From the NCBI GenBank assembly GCA_015061365.1, contig SUWS01000004.1:4622-68621 (forward strand): a stretch of 64,000 nt of DNA. Reading direction: 5' to 3'. Each line of letters begins with the position of its first letter. Positions within the stretch are counted from its first letter, which is position 1. This document shows positions 1 through 8,108 of the stretch, in pieces. The notes under the pieces were generated by a model. The model was not told the origin of the DNA. It ran no database searches and was given only the letters and a program-made list of their open reading frames with translations. The DNA comes from Lentimicrobiaceae bacterium. GTDB lineage: Bacteria > Bacteroidota > Bacteroidia > Bacteroidales > F082. Both the position numbers and the translations under genes were made by a program.

Positions 1-2
1 CG

Positions 3-593
3 TTCTTCTTCGGAATGATATTGGTCTCCATCTATTACGTCGGAATCACAATAGAGAAAATCAACTTCAAGACTGTATTATCTTTCATAATCGGCACGGC
101 TATAGCTCTGTTTATCGCTTTCGGCACGCCGGCAAAAGAAAACAGCAACATATTGTATCTGATGATATGCGGCGCCGTTGCCACTTGCAGCATGATACTC
201 CCGGGATTGTCGGGATCTTTCGTCTTGGTACTGATGGGTAACTATCAGCTCATCATGATAGATGCCGTCAATGACCTGAACCTTAAAATACTGATACCTG
301 TCGTAATCGGCGGTGTCGTCGGACTTTTGGCGTTCTCGCATCTCCTTTCCTGGATATTTAAAAACTACAGAGACATAACGATAGCAATATTGACAGGCTT
401 TATCTTAGGAAGTATGCCTATCATATGGCCTTGGAAAAACGACGTCATCACTTATTTCGGCAGCGAAGCCAAAGTGACAGGCTACGATTATTATCTCCCT
501 GAACTTAATATGGAATTTGCAATAGCATTGGTGATATTGTTGATAGGTGCTGGAATAATCGTCTTGACAGAAAAAATGGCTAAGAATAAATAA
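3..593 (+). CDS. DUF368 family membrane protein (5' truncated by window edge)
   Basis: Only the C-terminal part, about 197 codons, is in the window; the frame is open to base 3 and the first internal Met is at 15. The visible part is almost entirely hydrophobic, with several membrane spans. It carries the family hallmark MILPGLSGSFVLVLMG at 193-240, a Pro-Gly-x-Ser-Gly loop inside a membrane helix. DUF368 proteins (PopT type) have been reported to recycle undecaprenyl phosphate across the inner membrane for cell-wall synthesis; that role is known for relatives and inferred here. An octamer repeat starts on the last base of the stop codon. The family call is firm, but the true start lies outside the window. 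Confidence 0.85.
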   Translation, partial: FFFGMILVSIYYVGITIEKINFKTVLSFIIGTAIALFIAFGTPAKENSNILYLMICGAVATCSMILPGLSGSFVLVLMGNYQLIMIDAVNDLNLKILIPVVIGGVVGLLAFSHLLSWIFKNYRDITIAILTGFILGSMPIIWPWKNDVITYFGSEAKVTGYDYYLPELNMEFAIALVILLIGAGIIVLTEKMAKNK

Positions 594-640
594 AAATCTG
601 AGAATCTGAAAATCTGAAAATCTGAGAATCTGAAAACTTT
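593..640. repeat. Octamer tandem repeat, AGAATCTG family
   Basis: Five consecutive 8-base units alternate AAAATCTG and AGAATCTG, followed by a degenerate unit. The repeat starts on the last base of the DUF368 stop codon and ends six bases before the aroE start. The same unit recurs at 4504-4543 and, inverted, at 46472-46511 and 47967-47998. Confidence 0.9.
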
Positions 641-645
641 AAAGG

Positions 646-1404
646 ATGTACGGTTTAGTTGGGAAGTCGCTCGGTCACTCTTTTTCCAAGGATTATTTCA
701 CTGAGAAATTTTCCAAGATGAATCTTGATTTTCGTTATGAGAACATCGAGCTTGACGACGTATGCGAGATCGTTTCTTTCGTAAAAGAGAACAAAGACCT
801 GAAAGGTTTTAACGTAACGATACCTTATAAAGAAAGTATCATTCCTTTCTTAGATTCGCTTGATGAAACAGCCAAAGAAGTCGGTGCCGTGAATACGGTA
901 AAAGTATTTGAAGACGGAAAATTAAAAGGTTATAATACCGACGTCATCGGATTTGAGAAGTTATTGGAGACGACTCATAAAACGTATAATAACAACGCAT
1001 TGATATTAGGTAGCGGCGGAGCATCGAAAGCTGTACAATATGTTTTGAAGAAAAAGAATATCAGGTTCAAAGTCGCGAGCCGTAAGACTTTTCAATCAGG
1101 GATTAGCGGAGAAGAATCGAATATTATCGGTTATGACGAAATTAATTCTGACGGATTTACTCCCTATTCTATGATAATAAACACAACTCCAGTCGGAACG
1201 TTTCCTAACTGTGACGAATGTTTGGATCTTCCCTACTCTACCATCGGGACTTATCACGTTTTTATCGACTTGATATATAATCCGGAGGAGACAATGTTTT
1301 TGAAAAAAGCCCGTTTCAATGGAGCCGCCACTTATAACGGGATGACGATGTTGCGTGAACAAGCCGAGGCGGCATGGGGAATATTTAGAACTTTAGAATT
1401 TTAG
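646..1404 (+). CDS. aroE: Shikimate dehydrogenase
   Basis: AroE reduces 3-dehydroshikimate to shikimate with NADPH in the cytoplasmic shikimate pathway. The 252-residue protein has the substrate-site motif GKSLGHSFS near the N terminus, NVTIPYK with the catalytic Lys62, NTD with Asp99, the nucleotide loop ILGSGGASKA near residue 115, NTTPVGTFP, and the closing NGMTMLREQAEAAWG. The length is slightly below the usual ~270. The last codons (RTLEF) and the TAG stop are made of AGAACTTT octamers, so the C terminus is repeat-derived. aroC and aroQ lie elsewhere in the window, so the pathway genes are dispersed. Function is near certain. Confidence 0.97.
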   Translation: MYGLVGKSLGHSFSKDYFTEKFSKMNLDFRYENIELDDVCEIVSFVKENKDLKGFNVTIPYKESIIPFLDSLDETAKEVGAVNTVKVFEDGKLKGYNTDVIGFEKLLETTHKTYNNNALILGSGGASKAVQYVLKKKNIRFKVASRKTFQSGISGEESNIIGYDEINSDGFTPYSMIINTTPVGTFPNCDECLDLPYSTIGTYHVFIDLIYNPEETMFLKKARFNGAATYNGMTMLREQAEAAWGIFRTLEF

Positions 1405-1430
1405 AACTTTAGAACTTTAGAACTTTAGAA
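1387..1430. repeat. Octamer tandem repeat, AGAACTTT family
   Basis: Five 8-base units (AGAACTTT four times and AGAATTTT once) plus a partial sixth. The array spans the last codons and stop of aroE and runs into the gap before tex. It shares the AGAA start with the AGAATCTG family but is a distinct unit. Confidence 0.9.
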
Positions 1431-1449
1431 TATATTAAAATAGATATAT

Positions 1450-3591
1450 ATGGGTGAGATTTATGATTTTAGCAATCAGATTGCTTTGGAGTTTTCGGTG
1501 ACAAATATTGTCGCTTCTAATGTAATTCGTCTTTTACGTGAAGGGTGTACTGTTCCATTCATTGCCCGTTACCGTAAAGAGATGACTAACACCATGAACG
1601 AGGAAGTCGTTGCCGCGATACAGAAACGTCTCATACAACTTGAAGAACTCGAGAAAAGAAAAGAGGCTGTCTTGAAATCTATTGCCGAGCAGGAGAAGCT
1701 CACCCCCGAACTTGAGTCGAGCATCAGAAACGCCAAGACCATACAAGACGTTGAAGACTTGTATCTCCCATATAAGCCGAAACGCAAGACGAGAGCTGAG
1801 ATGGCTCGTCAGAAAGGATTGGAACCTCTCGCGAAGATCATCATGTCGCAGAAGTCAGACGATGTCGAAAGTCTCGCTCAAAAATATATCGACAAGGAAA
1901 AAGGTGTCGAAACGACAAAAGACGCACTTAAAGGAGCGTGCGACATCATGGCGGAATGGGTGTCGGAAAACATCAAAGGACGTAATCTCATCCGTAAGAT
2001 CTATCATAAAGACGGCGTGATAACTTCGTCGGTGGTGAAAGACAAGGAGAATGAAGCCAAGACGTATCAACAATATTTCGACTGGAAGGAACCCATCGCC
2101 GAGGCTCCCTCGCATCGTATCCTCGCCATGTTCCGTGCCGAATCGGAAGGCTTGCTGAAAGTGAAACTGAGAATCGACGAGGAAGAAGCCCTGAAGACAT
2201 TGGACAATATCTTCGTCAAGGGTGACAACGCCTCCACCGACTTGGTTCAAGACGCCATCGACGACGCTTGGAAACGACTCTTAGAACCTTCATTGGAAAC
2301 GGAGATCCGTGCCATGTACAAGGAGAAAGCCGATGAGATAGCCGTCAAGGTATTCGCCGAAAATCTGCGTCAGCTTCTTTTGGCAGCTCCATTAGGACAA
2401 AAACGAACACTCGCCTTGGACCCGGGATTCAGAACAGGTTGCAAGGTAGTAATATTAAACGAATACGGAGCCTTGCTGCACAACGAAACCATCTTCCCTC
2501 ACCCGCCTCAAAACGAGACGAGACAGGCAGGTAACAAGATACGTTCGCTCGTAAACGCTTATAAGATTGATGTCATAGCAATTGGTAACGGTACAGCCGG
2601 ACGCGAGACGGAAGACTTCATAAGAGGAATACAATTCGACCGCGACATTATCGCCGTGATGGTAAACGAAAGCGGTGCCTCGGTATATTCCGCTTCAAAA
2701 GTCGCGAGAGACGAATTTCCGGAGTATGACATAACCGTGCGTGGCGCGGTCAGCATAGGACGAAGACTCATGGACCCGCTTGCTGAGTTAGTGAAGATAG
2801 ATCCTAAGTCGATAGGCGTAGGTCAATATCAGCATGACGTGAACCAGAAACTTCTTAACGAAGAGCTCGGTCATGTGGTGGAGAGCTGCGTCAATGCTGT
2901 CGGTGTCGAACTCAATTCAGCCAGCGAACAGCTTCTATCCTACGTCAGCGGCGTCGGTCCGCAAATAGCAAGCAACATAGTGAAATACCGTAACGAAAAC
3001 GGAGGATTCAAAAACCGCAAGCAACTGCTTAAAGTACCACGTCTCGGAGAGAAAGCCTACGAACAATGCGCAGGATTCTTGAGGATACACGATGCGGAAC
3101 AACCTTTAGATGCGAGCGCGGTACATCCGGAGAGTTATCATATTGTTGAGAAAATGGCAAAAAGACTCAACGTGGAAGTCAAAGACCTTATCGGAAACAA
3201 AGATCTTATCGCCAAGATAAATCCTAAAGAATACATAGAAGAAGACTTCGGCATAGAAACCGTCAACGACATCATCGCAGAACTCGAGAAACCAGGCCGT
3301 GACCCGCGAAAGACATTCGAGGTTTTTGAATTTAACAAGAACGTACGTACGATAAAAGACCTTAAAGTCGGAATGCAACTGTTCGGAATCGTGACCAACA
3401 TCACTGCATTCGGTTGCTTCGTAGATGTCGGTGTACATCAAGACGGATTAGTACACATCAGTCAGATGTCGGATCAATTTATCAAAGATCCTAATGAGAT
3501 TGTGAAACTAAATCAGAAAGTTAATGTGAGAGTTGCAGAACTCGACATCGAAAGGAAAAGAATAAGTTTGAGTATGAAAAATATTAAGTGA
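1450..3591 (+). CDS. tex: Tex family S1 RNA-binding protein
   Basis: A Tex/YhgF-type nucleic-acid-binding protein of 713 residues, close to the usual length. In order it has an N-terminal helical Tex domain, a YqgF/RNase H-like domain beginning near residue 318 (TLALDPGFRTGCK), a helix-hairpin-helix region at about 490-545 (GPQIASNIVKYR and VPRLGEKAYEQ), and a C-terminal S1 domain from about 638 (GMQLFGIVTNITAFGCFVDVG). Tex is linked to transcription and RNA metabolism in other bacteria, but its exact biochemical role is unsettled. The gene is 45 bases after aroE, separated only by the octamer repeat, so the two may share a transcript. Confidence 0.96.
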   Translation: MGEIYDFSNQIALEFSVTNIVASNVIRLLREGCTVPFIARYRKEMTNTMNEEVVAAIQKRLIQLEELEKRKEAVLKSIAEQEKLTPELESSIRNAKTIQDVEDLYLPYKPKRKTRAEMARQKGLEPLAKIIMSQKSDDVESLAQKYIDKEKGVETTKDALKGACDIMAEWVSENIKGRNLIRKIYHKDGVITSSVVKDKENEAKTYQQYFDWKEPIAEAPSHRILAMFRAESEGLLKVKLRIDEEEALKTLDNIFVKGDNASTDLVQDAIDDAWKRLLEPSLETEIRAMYKEKADEIAVKVFAENLRQLLLAAPLGQKRTLALDPGFRTGCKVVILNEYGALLHNETIFPHPPQNETRQAGNKIRSLVNAYKIDVIAIGNGTAGRETEDFIRGIQFDRDIIAVMVNESGASVYSASKVARDEFPEYDITVRGAVSIGRRLMDPLAELVKIDPKSIGVGQYQHDVNQKLLNEELGHVVESCVNAVGVELNSASEQLLSYVSGVGPQIASNIVKYRNENGGFKNRKQLLKVPRLGEKAYEQCAGFLRIHDAEQPLDASAVHPESYHIVEKMAKRLNVEVKDLIGNKDLIAKINPKEYIEEDFGIETVNDIIAELEKPGRDPRKTFEVFEFNKNVRTIKDLKVGMQLFGIVTNITAFGCFVDVGVHQDGLVHISQMSDQFIKDPNEIVKLNQKVNVRVAELDIERKRISLSMKNIK

Positions 3592-3610
3592 AACATATCG
3601 TTATAAGAAC

Positions 3611-4504
3611 ATGAAAAAGATATTTACAATATTAATAATGTGTGCTTTCCTGTTAGCCGCAAGTAAAGATACAGAAGCACAAATCGTTAAAGGAGAAGTG
3701 TTTTTAGGAGGTAACCTCTCACAAGTTGATGCCGACGGCACCATAGGCTACAAACGTTTTGGATTGCATGGCGGTGTCGGTGCTTTAGTCCCGATTTACC
3801 GTAGAGGCAACCTCGATATAGAATTCGCCTTAGAAGTAGCATTCAACCAAAGAGGTTCTTACGACAGAGAAGTATGTTACCTTTATGATTCTAACGGCGA
3901 CGGAATAACAGACAACTACCGTTATGGAAAATACGATTTGAGGATGAATTATTTAGAAGTACCTATGCTCGTATATTTCTCCGACAGACAGATATACTCA
4001 TTCGGTATCGGCGCGTCATACGGAAGAATGGTAGGCCTGAAAGAATTCGAAGGCGAAGAGAAGACTAATATCACCCTTGAGACAGGCTACGAAAACGGCG
4101 GATATAAAACAGACGATTTCAGTCTCTTACTTGAAGGTAAGATCAGATTGCATGAAAGATGGAAATTAGGTATACGTTACCAACATTCTTTATTTGACAT
4201 CAGAAAACGCTATGACTTGAAAGATGTCATGGAGAACTTAGAACTTCTTAATGCGCAGTTAGCTCCTACACTCAGCCAGTCTGAGATAGATCAACTCAAA
4301 CCTAACCAAAGACCTTATCAAAGAAACAAAAGCATCTCCATCAGGTTGATATACGTCTTCAACGAAGAGAGAAGTAACTACATCCGCGATGAATATCAAT
4401 TCCAGGGTGATAATCCTAAGATTCATCAAAAGACTATCGACAAACAATTGAAGAAGATGAAGAAACAACAGGAAAGAGAAGCGAGAAGGGGTGGTAAAAG
4501 TTGA
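3611..4504 (+). CDS. Outer membrane beta-barrel protein
   Basis: A 297-residue secreted protein with a signal peptide (MKKIFTILIMCAFLLAAS... cut after TEAQ). Amphipathic, Gly- and aromatic-rich segments typical of a small porin-like beta-barrel follow (EVFLGGNLSQVDADG, FGLHGGVGALVPIYR, YSFGIGASYGRMVGL, KLGIRYQHSLFD). The last ~40 residues are charged and basic (KQLKKMKKQQEREARRGG), which is unusual after a barrel and may be a periplasmic tail. It resembles the PorT-like barrel proteins of Bacteroidota, but I cannot name a ligand or role. It begins 19 bases after tex. The stop codon opens the octamer repeat at 4504. Confidence 0.7.
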   Translation: MKKIFTILIMCAFLLAASKDTEAQIVKGEVFLGGNLSQVDADGTIGYKRFGLHGGVGALVPIYRRGNLDIEFALEVAFNQRGSYDREVCYLYDSNGDGITDNYRYGKYDLRMNYLEVPMLVYFSDRQIYSFGIGASYGRMVGLKEFEGEEKTNITLETGYENGGYKTDDFSLLLEGKIRLHERWKLGIRYQHSLFDIRKRYDLKDVMENLELLNAQLAPTLSQSEIDQLKPNQRPYQRNKSISIRLIYVFNEERSNYIRDEYQFQGDNPKIHQKTIDKQLKKMKKQQEREARRGGKS

Positions 4505-4543
4505 GAATCTTAGAATCTGAAAATCTGAGAAACTGAGAAACTG
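4504..4543. repeat. Octamer tandem repeat, AGAATCTG family
   Basis: Five 8-base units: AGAATCTT, AGAATCTG, AAAATCTG and two AGAAACTG. The array begins on the last base of the preceding stop codon. It is the same family as 593-640. Confidence 0.9.
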
Positions 4544-4584
4544 AGAAACAAGTAGGTATAACATTTAGATTATAACAAAAGTCG

Positions 4585-4592
4585 TATCTTTG
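4585..4592 (+). promoter_or_regulatory. Bacteroidota -7 box for the DUF3791/DUF3990 module
   Basis: TATCTTTG, 35 bases upstream of the first small gene. No clear -33 TTG was seen at the right distance. Confidence 0.6.
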
Positions 4593-4626
4593 TAACATTA
4601 AAATTGTTAGCGCAAGAAACATTCTG

Positions 4627-4866
4627 ATGGAACAAATAAGAAAAATACCAAAGGAACAAATCATCATGGCATTCGTAGCGACTTGTATAGAAGCTACAGC
4701 GAGATTGACAAACACAAGTTATATTGAAGTTTACAATCGCATGAGAAATGTTGGCTTGATAGAGAATTATATTGTTCCTAATTATGAGACTCTTCACACC
4801 GAAAGCCGTGAAGTTTTAGTCAGTCGTATATTAGAATGTCTGAATAACTGGGAATCAAAATTATGA
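4627..4866 (+). CDS. DUF3791 domain protein
   Basis: A 79-residue all-helical small protein. The pattern fits DUF3791: an N-terminal helix, AFVATCIEATARLTNTSYIEVYNRMRN, then a YIVPNYETLHTESREVLVSRI segment. No catalytic residues are evident. Its stop overlaps the start of the DUF3990 gene by four bases (ATGA), so the two are translationally coupled. DUF3791 genes commonly sit beside DUF3990 genes, which suggests a partner or neutraliser for the predicted ADP-ribosyltransferase-fold protein, but that role is inference. Confidence 0.75.
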   Translation: MEQIRKIPKEQIIMAFVATCIEATARLTNTSYIEVYNRMRNVGLIENYIVPNYETLHTESREVLVSRILECLNNWESKL

Positions 4867-5351
4867 AAGAAATTTTTGTATATCATGGCGGCACAGAGCA
4901 AATAGAAAATCCTATATGCAAATTCGGGAGAAAAAGTCTTGATTTTGGTCAGGGTTTCTATGTAACTGACATATTAGATCAAGCCATCACTTGGGGCGAA
5001 AACATCGCTTTAGCTAGGAATAAAGCAGTTGTAGTCAACAGGTATAAGTTAAATCGTGGGGAGATACTAAACAATTACAGATGTAAAATATTCCAATCCT
5101 ACGACAAAGAATGGCTGGAGTTTATTGTTGGCAACCGAACAGGACAAAATACCGCAGCAGAATTCGATTATGTTGAAGGCGGCGTTGCAAACGACAGAGT
5201 CATTGACACAATAAATTTATACATTTCAGGCTTAATGGACTTAAACACCGCATTAGGTGAATTATCAAAGCATCAGCCAAACAATCAGATTTGTATATTA
5301 AATCAAGAAATCATAAATAAACATCTCGTTTTCGATGGAACAGAGCAATAA
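4863..5351 (+). CDS. DUF3990 domain protein, ADP-ribosyltransferase-like fold
   Basis: A 162-residue cytoplasmic protein with the DUF3990 pattern: YHGG (His8), FGQGFYVT (Tyr33) followed by AITWGENIA, EWLEFIVGNR at about 83-92, and DYVEGGVANDRV at about 102-113. DUF3990 is grouped by fold with ADP-ribosyltransferases; His8 and Tyr33 match the first two positions of an H-Y-E type site, and a third catalytic Glu is not obvious to me. The gene overlaps its neighbours on both sides, which makes a compact three-gene unit resembling a toxin-antitoxin locus. Family assignment is good; toxin activity is inference. Confidence 0.75.
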   Translation: MKEIFVYHGGTEQIENPICKFGRKSLDFGQGFYVTDILDQAITWGENIALARNKAVVVNRYKLNRGEILNNYRCKIFQSYDKEWLEFIVGNRTGQNTAAEFDYVEGGVANDRVIDTINLYISGLMDLNTALGELSKHQPNNQICILNQEIINKHLVFDGTEQ

Positions 5352-5583
5352 CGACAATACTTTAAAATCACCTGTGATTCAAGAAATCATCATGAGCAAC
5401 CGCATTGGCGCCATCGCTGTTATTATTGCCAAGAAATTCGACATAGATAATATTACTGCCTTGAAACTTTTCTATGAAAGTAAAACCTGCGCTAATCTTC
5501 ACGACAAATCAACCGGACTTTATCTCTACAGCGACCTTTACATCGTCGACGATTTCTTGATTGAAATGCAGAACAAACAATAA
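5335..5583 (+). CDS. Small DUF3791-like protein
   Basis: An 82-residue protein overlapping the end of the DUF3990 gene by 17 bases. The C-terminal half (ITALKLFYESKTCANLHDKSTGLYLYSDLYIVDDF) resembles the variant of DUF3791 in which a helix is followed by a YxSxLYxxDxF motif. It may be a second antitoxin-like partner of the DUF3990 protein. No signal peptide or membrane span is present. Function is unknown; the assignment rests on size, motif and tight coupling. Confidence 0.6.
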   Translation: MEQSNNDNTLKSPVIQEIIMSNRIGAIAVIIAKKFDIDNITALKLFYESKTCANLHDKSTGLYLYSDLYIVDDFLIEMQNKQ

Positions 5584-5691
5584 GGACGCAGTTCTAAAAC
5601 CACGTCCTGATTACAATTTCAACTGTTAATTCTTTAACATGTCATACGTCCGTGTGACTCTACATGAGATAATACCACAACTACTATAACT

Positions 5692-5733
5692 GTTAATTGT
5701 CAATTGTTAACTGTCAATTGTTAATTGTTAATT
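5692..5733. repeat. Heptamer tandem repeat, GTTAATT/GTCAATT family
   Basis: Six 7-base units: GTTAATT, GTCAATT, GTTAACT, GTCAATT, GTTAATT, GTTAATT. The last unit contains the clpB stop codon (5728-5730 on the minus strand). The same family recurs at 48528-48548, at the stop of the Ca2+ ATPase gene. Confidence 0.9.
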
Positions 5734-7908
5734 CCTAAACACTATCTTCTCCCCTTCACAGTCGACGACAATAGGTTTCTCTTTATTTACCTTATCGGAA
5801 AGTATCATTTTAGAAAGTTCGTTGATAAGTTCCCGCTGCATCATACGTTTCACAGGACGCGCTCCGTATCGAACATCGAAACTCGTCTCCGCGACAAATC
5901 TCATAGCTTCCGAAGTCATCTCAATATCTATATTATTTTTCTTCAACATCTTCTTCAATGTATTGAATTGCATTGCCACAACATTGATAATCTGCTCTCT
6001 CGACAAAGGCGTAAACATAATGATGTCGTCGATACGATTGAGGAACTCTGGTTTCATAAACTGACGTAATATCTCCATCACCTTATTCCTCATCTCATCA
6101 AAGTCAGCTTCCGAACTTTGAACCTCAAGTTCTTCGTTCTTAGTTCTTCGTTCTTGGTTCTTCGTAATCATCTCCTGTATCGCCATCGCACCAAGATTGG
6201 AAGTCATAATGATGATTGTGTTTTTAAAATCGACGAGACGGCCTTTGTTATCGGTCAGACGACCGTCGTCCAAAATTTGAAGCAGGATATTATAAACGTC
6301 CTGGTGCGCTTTCTCTATTTCATCGAGAAGTACTACAGAATATGGTTTACGTCGCACCGCTTCAGTAAGTTGTCCGCTTTCGTCATAACCAACATAACCA
6401 GGAGGCGCACCTATCAGTCGCGAGACGGAATGACGTTCCTGATACTCCGACATATCGATACGCACCATATTATTCTCATCGTCGAAGAGGAACTCCGCCA
6501 AGGCTTTAGCTAACTCCGTCTTACCGACACCGGTGGTACCTAAGAAGATAAACGAACCTATCGGGCGGCGAGCGTCTTGTAGTCCTGCCCTGCTTCTACG
6601 AATAGCGTCAGCCACTGCAACGATAGCCTCGTCTTGTCCGACGACACGTTTATGCAGTTCTTTCTCAAGGTTGAGGAGCTTGTCGCGTTCGCTTTGCAGC
6701 ATCTTATTTACTGGGATTCCAGTCCAACGCGAGACGATCTCAGCGATATCTTCCGCACTGACGACTTCATTGATAAGAGGATTGTCGCCCTGTATTTTCT
6801 TCAGTTCTTCTTTAGCCGATTCAATATTGCTTTCAGAGTTAGGAATCTTGCCGTAACGTAATTCAGCCACGAGACCATAGTTTCCGTCACGTTCCGCAAC
6901 CTCAGCTTCATGACGATATTTCTCGATGTTCTTCTTCTCTTTCTGAATCTTCTCTATGAAGCTGCGTTCCGTTTCCCACCGCGACTTTATTCTGTCACGT
7001 TCTGTGTTCAATTCAGAGATGACTTGTGTTAGAGTCTCTATCTTCTGTTTGTCATTTTCGCGTTTAATAGCCTCACGTTCTATTTCGAGCTGACGTATCT
7101 TACGTTGTATGTTTTCCAATTCTTCCGGTAAGGAATTAATCTGAAGTCTAAGACGAGATGCAGCTTCATCGACGAGATCTATAGCTTTATCGGGAAGAAA
7201 ACGATTTGAGATATAACGCACTGAAAGTTCGACGGCAGCAATTATCGCCTCATCTAAGATTCTCACCTGATGATGGTTCTCATATTTCTCCTTCAGGCCT
7301 CTTAATATCGAGATGGCAGACTCTTCAGAAGGCTCATCGACCATGACAATCTGAAATCGACGTTCCAAAGCTTTGTCTTTCTCGAAATATTTCTGATATT
7401 CGCTTAATGTTGTAGCTCCGACGGCTTGCAATTCGCCACGGGCGAGAGCAGGTTTCAAAATATTGGCAGCGTCCATGGCACCACTCGAAGCTCCGGCACC
7501 TACCAAAGTGTGAATCTCATCGATGAAAAGAACAATCTCACCCTGGCTGTCGACAACTTCCTTTACTACGTTCTTCAGTCGCTCTTCAAATTCGCCCTGA
7601 TATTTCGCTCCAGCGATAAGCGCACCCATATCTAACGAATAAACTTTCCTCGATTTAAGATTCTCAGGCACATCGCCGTGAACGATTCTCTGGGCAAGAC
7701 CTTCGGCAATCGCCGTCTTTCCGACTCCCGGTTCTCCTATTAAGATTGGATTGTTTTTGGTTCTTCTCGATAAAATCTGCAACACCCTTCTAATCTCATC
7801 GTCACGACCGATAACGGGATCTAACTTCCCTGACGACGCCAACTCATTAAGATTACGTGCATAACGATTCAAAGAATCATAATTGTTTTGTGAATTTACT
7901 TGGTTCAT
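5728..7908 (-). CDS. clpB: ClpB disaggregase lacking the N-domain
   Basis: A Hsp100 AAA+ chaperone that resolves protein aggregates with DnaK. From the chosen Met at 7908 ([12 protein letters not shown]) it is 726 residues, against ~860 for full ClpB. It has AAA-1 ([12 protein letters not shown], Walker [10 protein letters not shown]), a coiled-coil middle domain, AAA-2 (Walker [10 protein letters not shown]) and the C-terminal domain. The Clp_N double-repeat domain is absent, and the ~50 in-frame codons upstream of 7908 do not resemble it. An extra segment near residues 582-593 ([12 protein letters not shown]) is encoded by a heptamer repeat. Regulation is not evident. Function is secure and the missing N-domain is clear. 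Confidence 0.93.
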   Translation of the reverse strand: MNQVNSQNNYDSLNRYARNLNELASSGKLDPVIGRDDEIRRVLQILSRRTKNNPILIGEPGVGKTAIAEGLAQRIVHGDVPENLKSRKVYSLDMGALIAGAKYQGEFEERLKNVVKEVVDSQGEIVLFIDEIHTLVGAGASSGAMDAANILKPALARGELQAVGATTLSEYQKYFEKDKALERRFQIVMVDEPSEESAISILRGLKEKYENHHQVRILDEAIIAAVELSVRYISNRFLPDKAIDLVDEAASRLRLQINSLPEELENIQRKIRQLEIEREAIKRENDKQKIETLTQVISELNTERDRIKSRWETERSFIEKIQKEKKNIEKYRHEAEVAERDGNYGLVAELRYGKIPNSESNIESAKEELKKIQGDNPLINEVVSAEDIAEIVSRWTGIPVNKMLQSERDKLLNLEKELHKRVVGQDEAIVAVADAIRRSRAGLQDARRPIGSFIFLGTTGVGKTELAKALAEFLFDDENNMVRIDMSEYQERHSVSRLIGAPPGYVGYDESGQLTEAVRRKPYSVVLLDEIEKAHQDVYNILLQILDDGRLTDNKGRLVDFKNTIIIMTSNLGAMAIQEMITKNQERRTKNEELEVQSSEADFDEMRNKVMEILRQFMKPEFLNRIDDIIMFTPLSREQIINVVAMQFNTLKKMLKKNNIDIEMTSEAMRFVAETSFDVRYGARPVKRMMQRELINELSKMILSDKVNKEKPIVVDCEGEKIVFRN
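6129..6163. repeat. Heptamer tandem repeat inside clpB
   Basis: Five uninterrupted 7-base units, GTTCTTM (GTTCTTC three times, GTTCTTA and GTTCTTG once each). It lies within the AAA-2 coding region of clpB, between the sensor-1 region and the PEFLNRIDD motif. Because 7 is not a multiple of 3, gain or loss of one unit would shift the frame. Confidence 0.92.
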
Positions 7909-8074
7909 TGTATTACTTTTTTGTTGTTTGACAAAGCTGCTATCAAAATTATTTCCAAGTAGGAAAAACTGACAAAATGACATTACTATAGGACATCTGA
8001 AAAAGAGAGATAAAAAATACGATATGATGCAATAAAAGAGAGAATTGTACATTATATTATATGCAGTTTTTTTT

Positions 8075-8082
8075 TATCTTTG
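8075..8082 (+). promoter_or_regulatory. -7 box upstream of the T9SS cargo gene
   Basis: TATCTTTG, 26 bases upstream of the ATG at 8109. It rules out the in-frame upstream ATG at 8061 as the start. Confidence 0.65.
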
Positions 8083-8108
8083 CAGAAATCAAAAAGAATC
8101 ATCATATA

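Noticed and set aside
1096..3441. Several opposite-strand ORFs of 60-130 codons inside aroE and tex
   Set aside because: They lie within strongly conserved genes and have no signal, motif or start context of their own.
6118..6860. Plus-strand ORFs inside clpB
   Set aside because: Shadows of the conserved AAA domains; no independent support.
7909..8052. 48-residue N-terminal extension of clpB
   Set aside because: The residues are hydrophobic and unlike Clp_N or any ClpB start; MNQVNSQ at 7908 is followed at once by conserved sequence.
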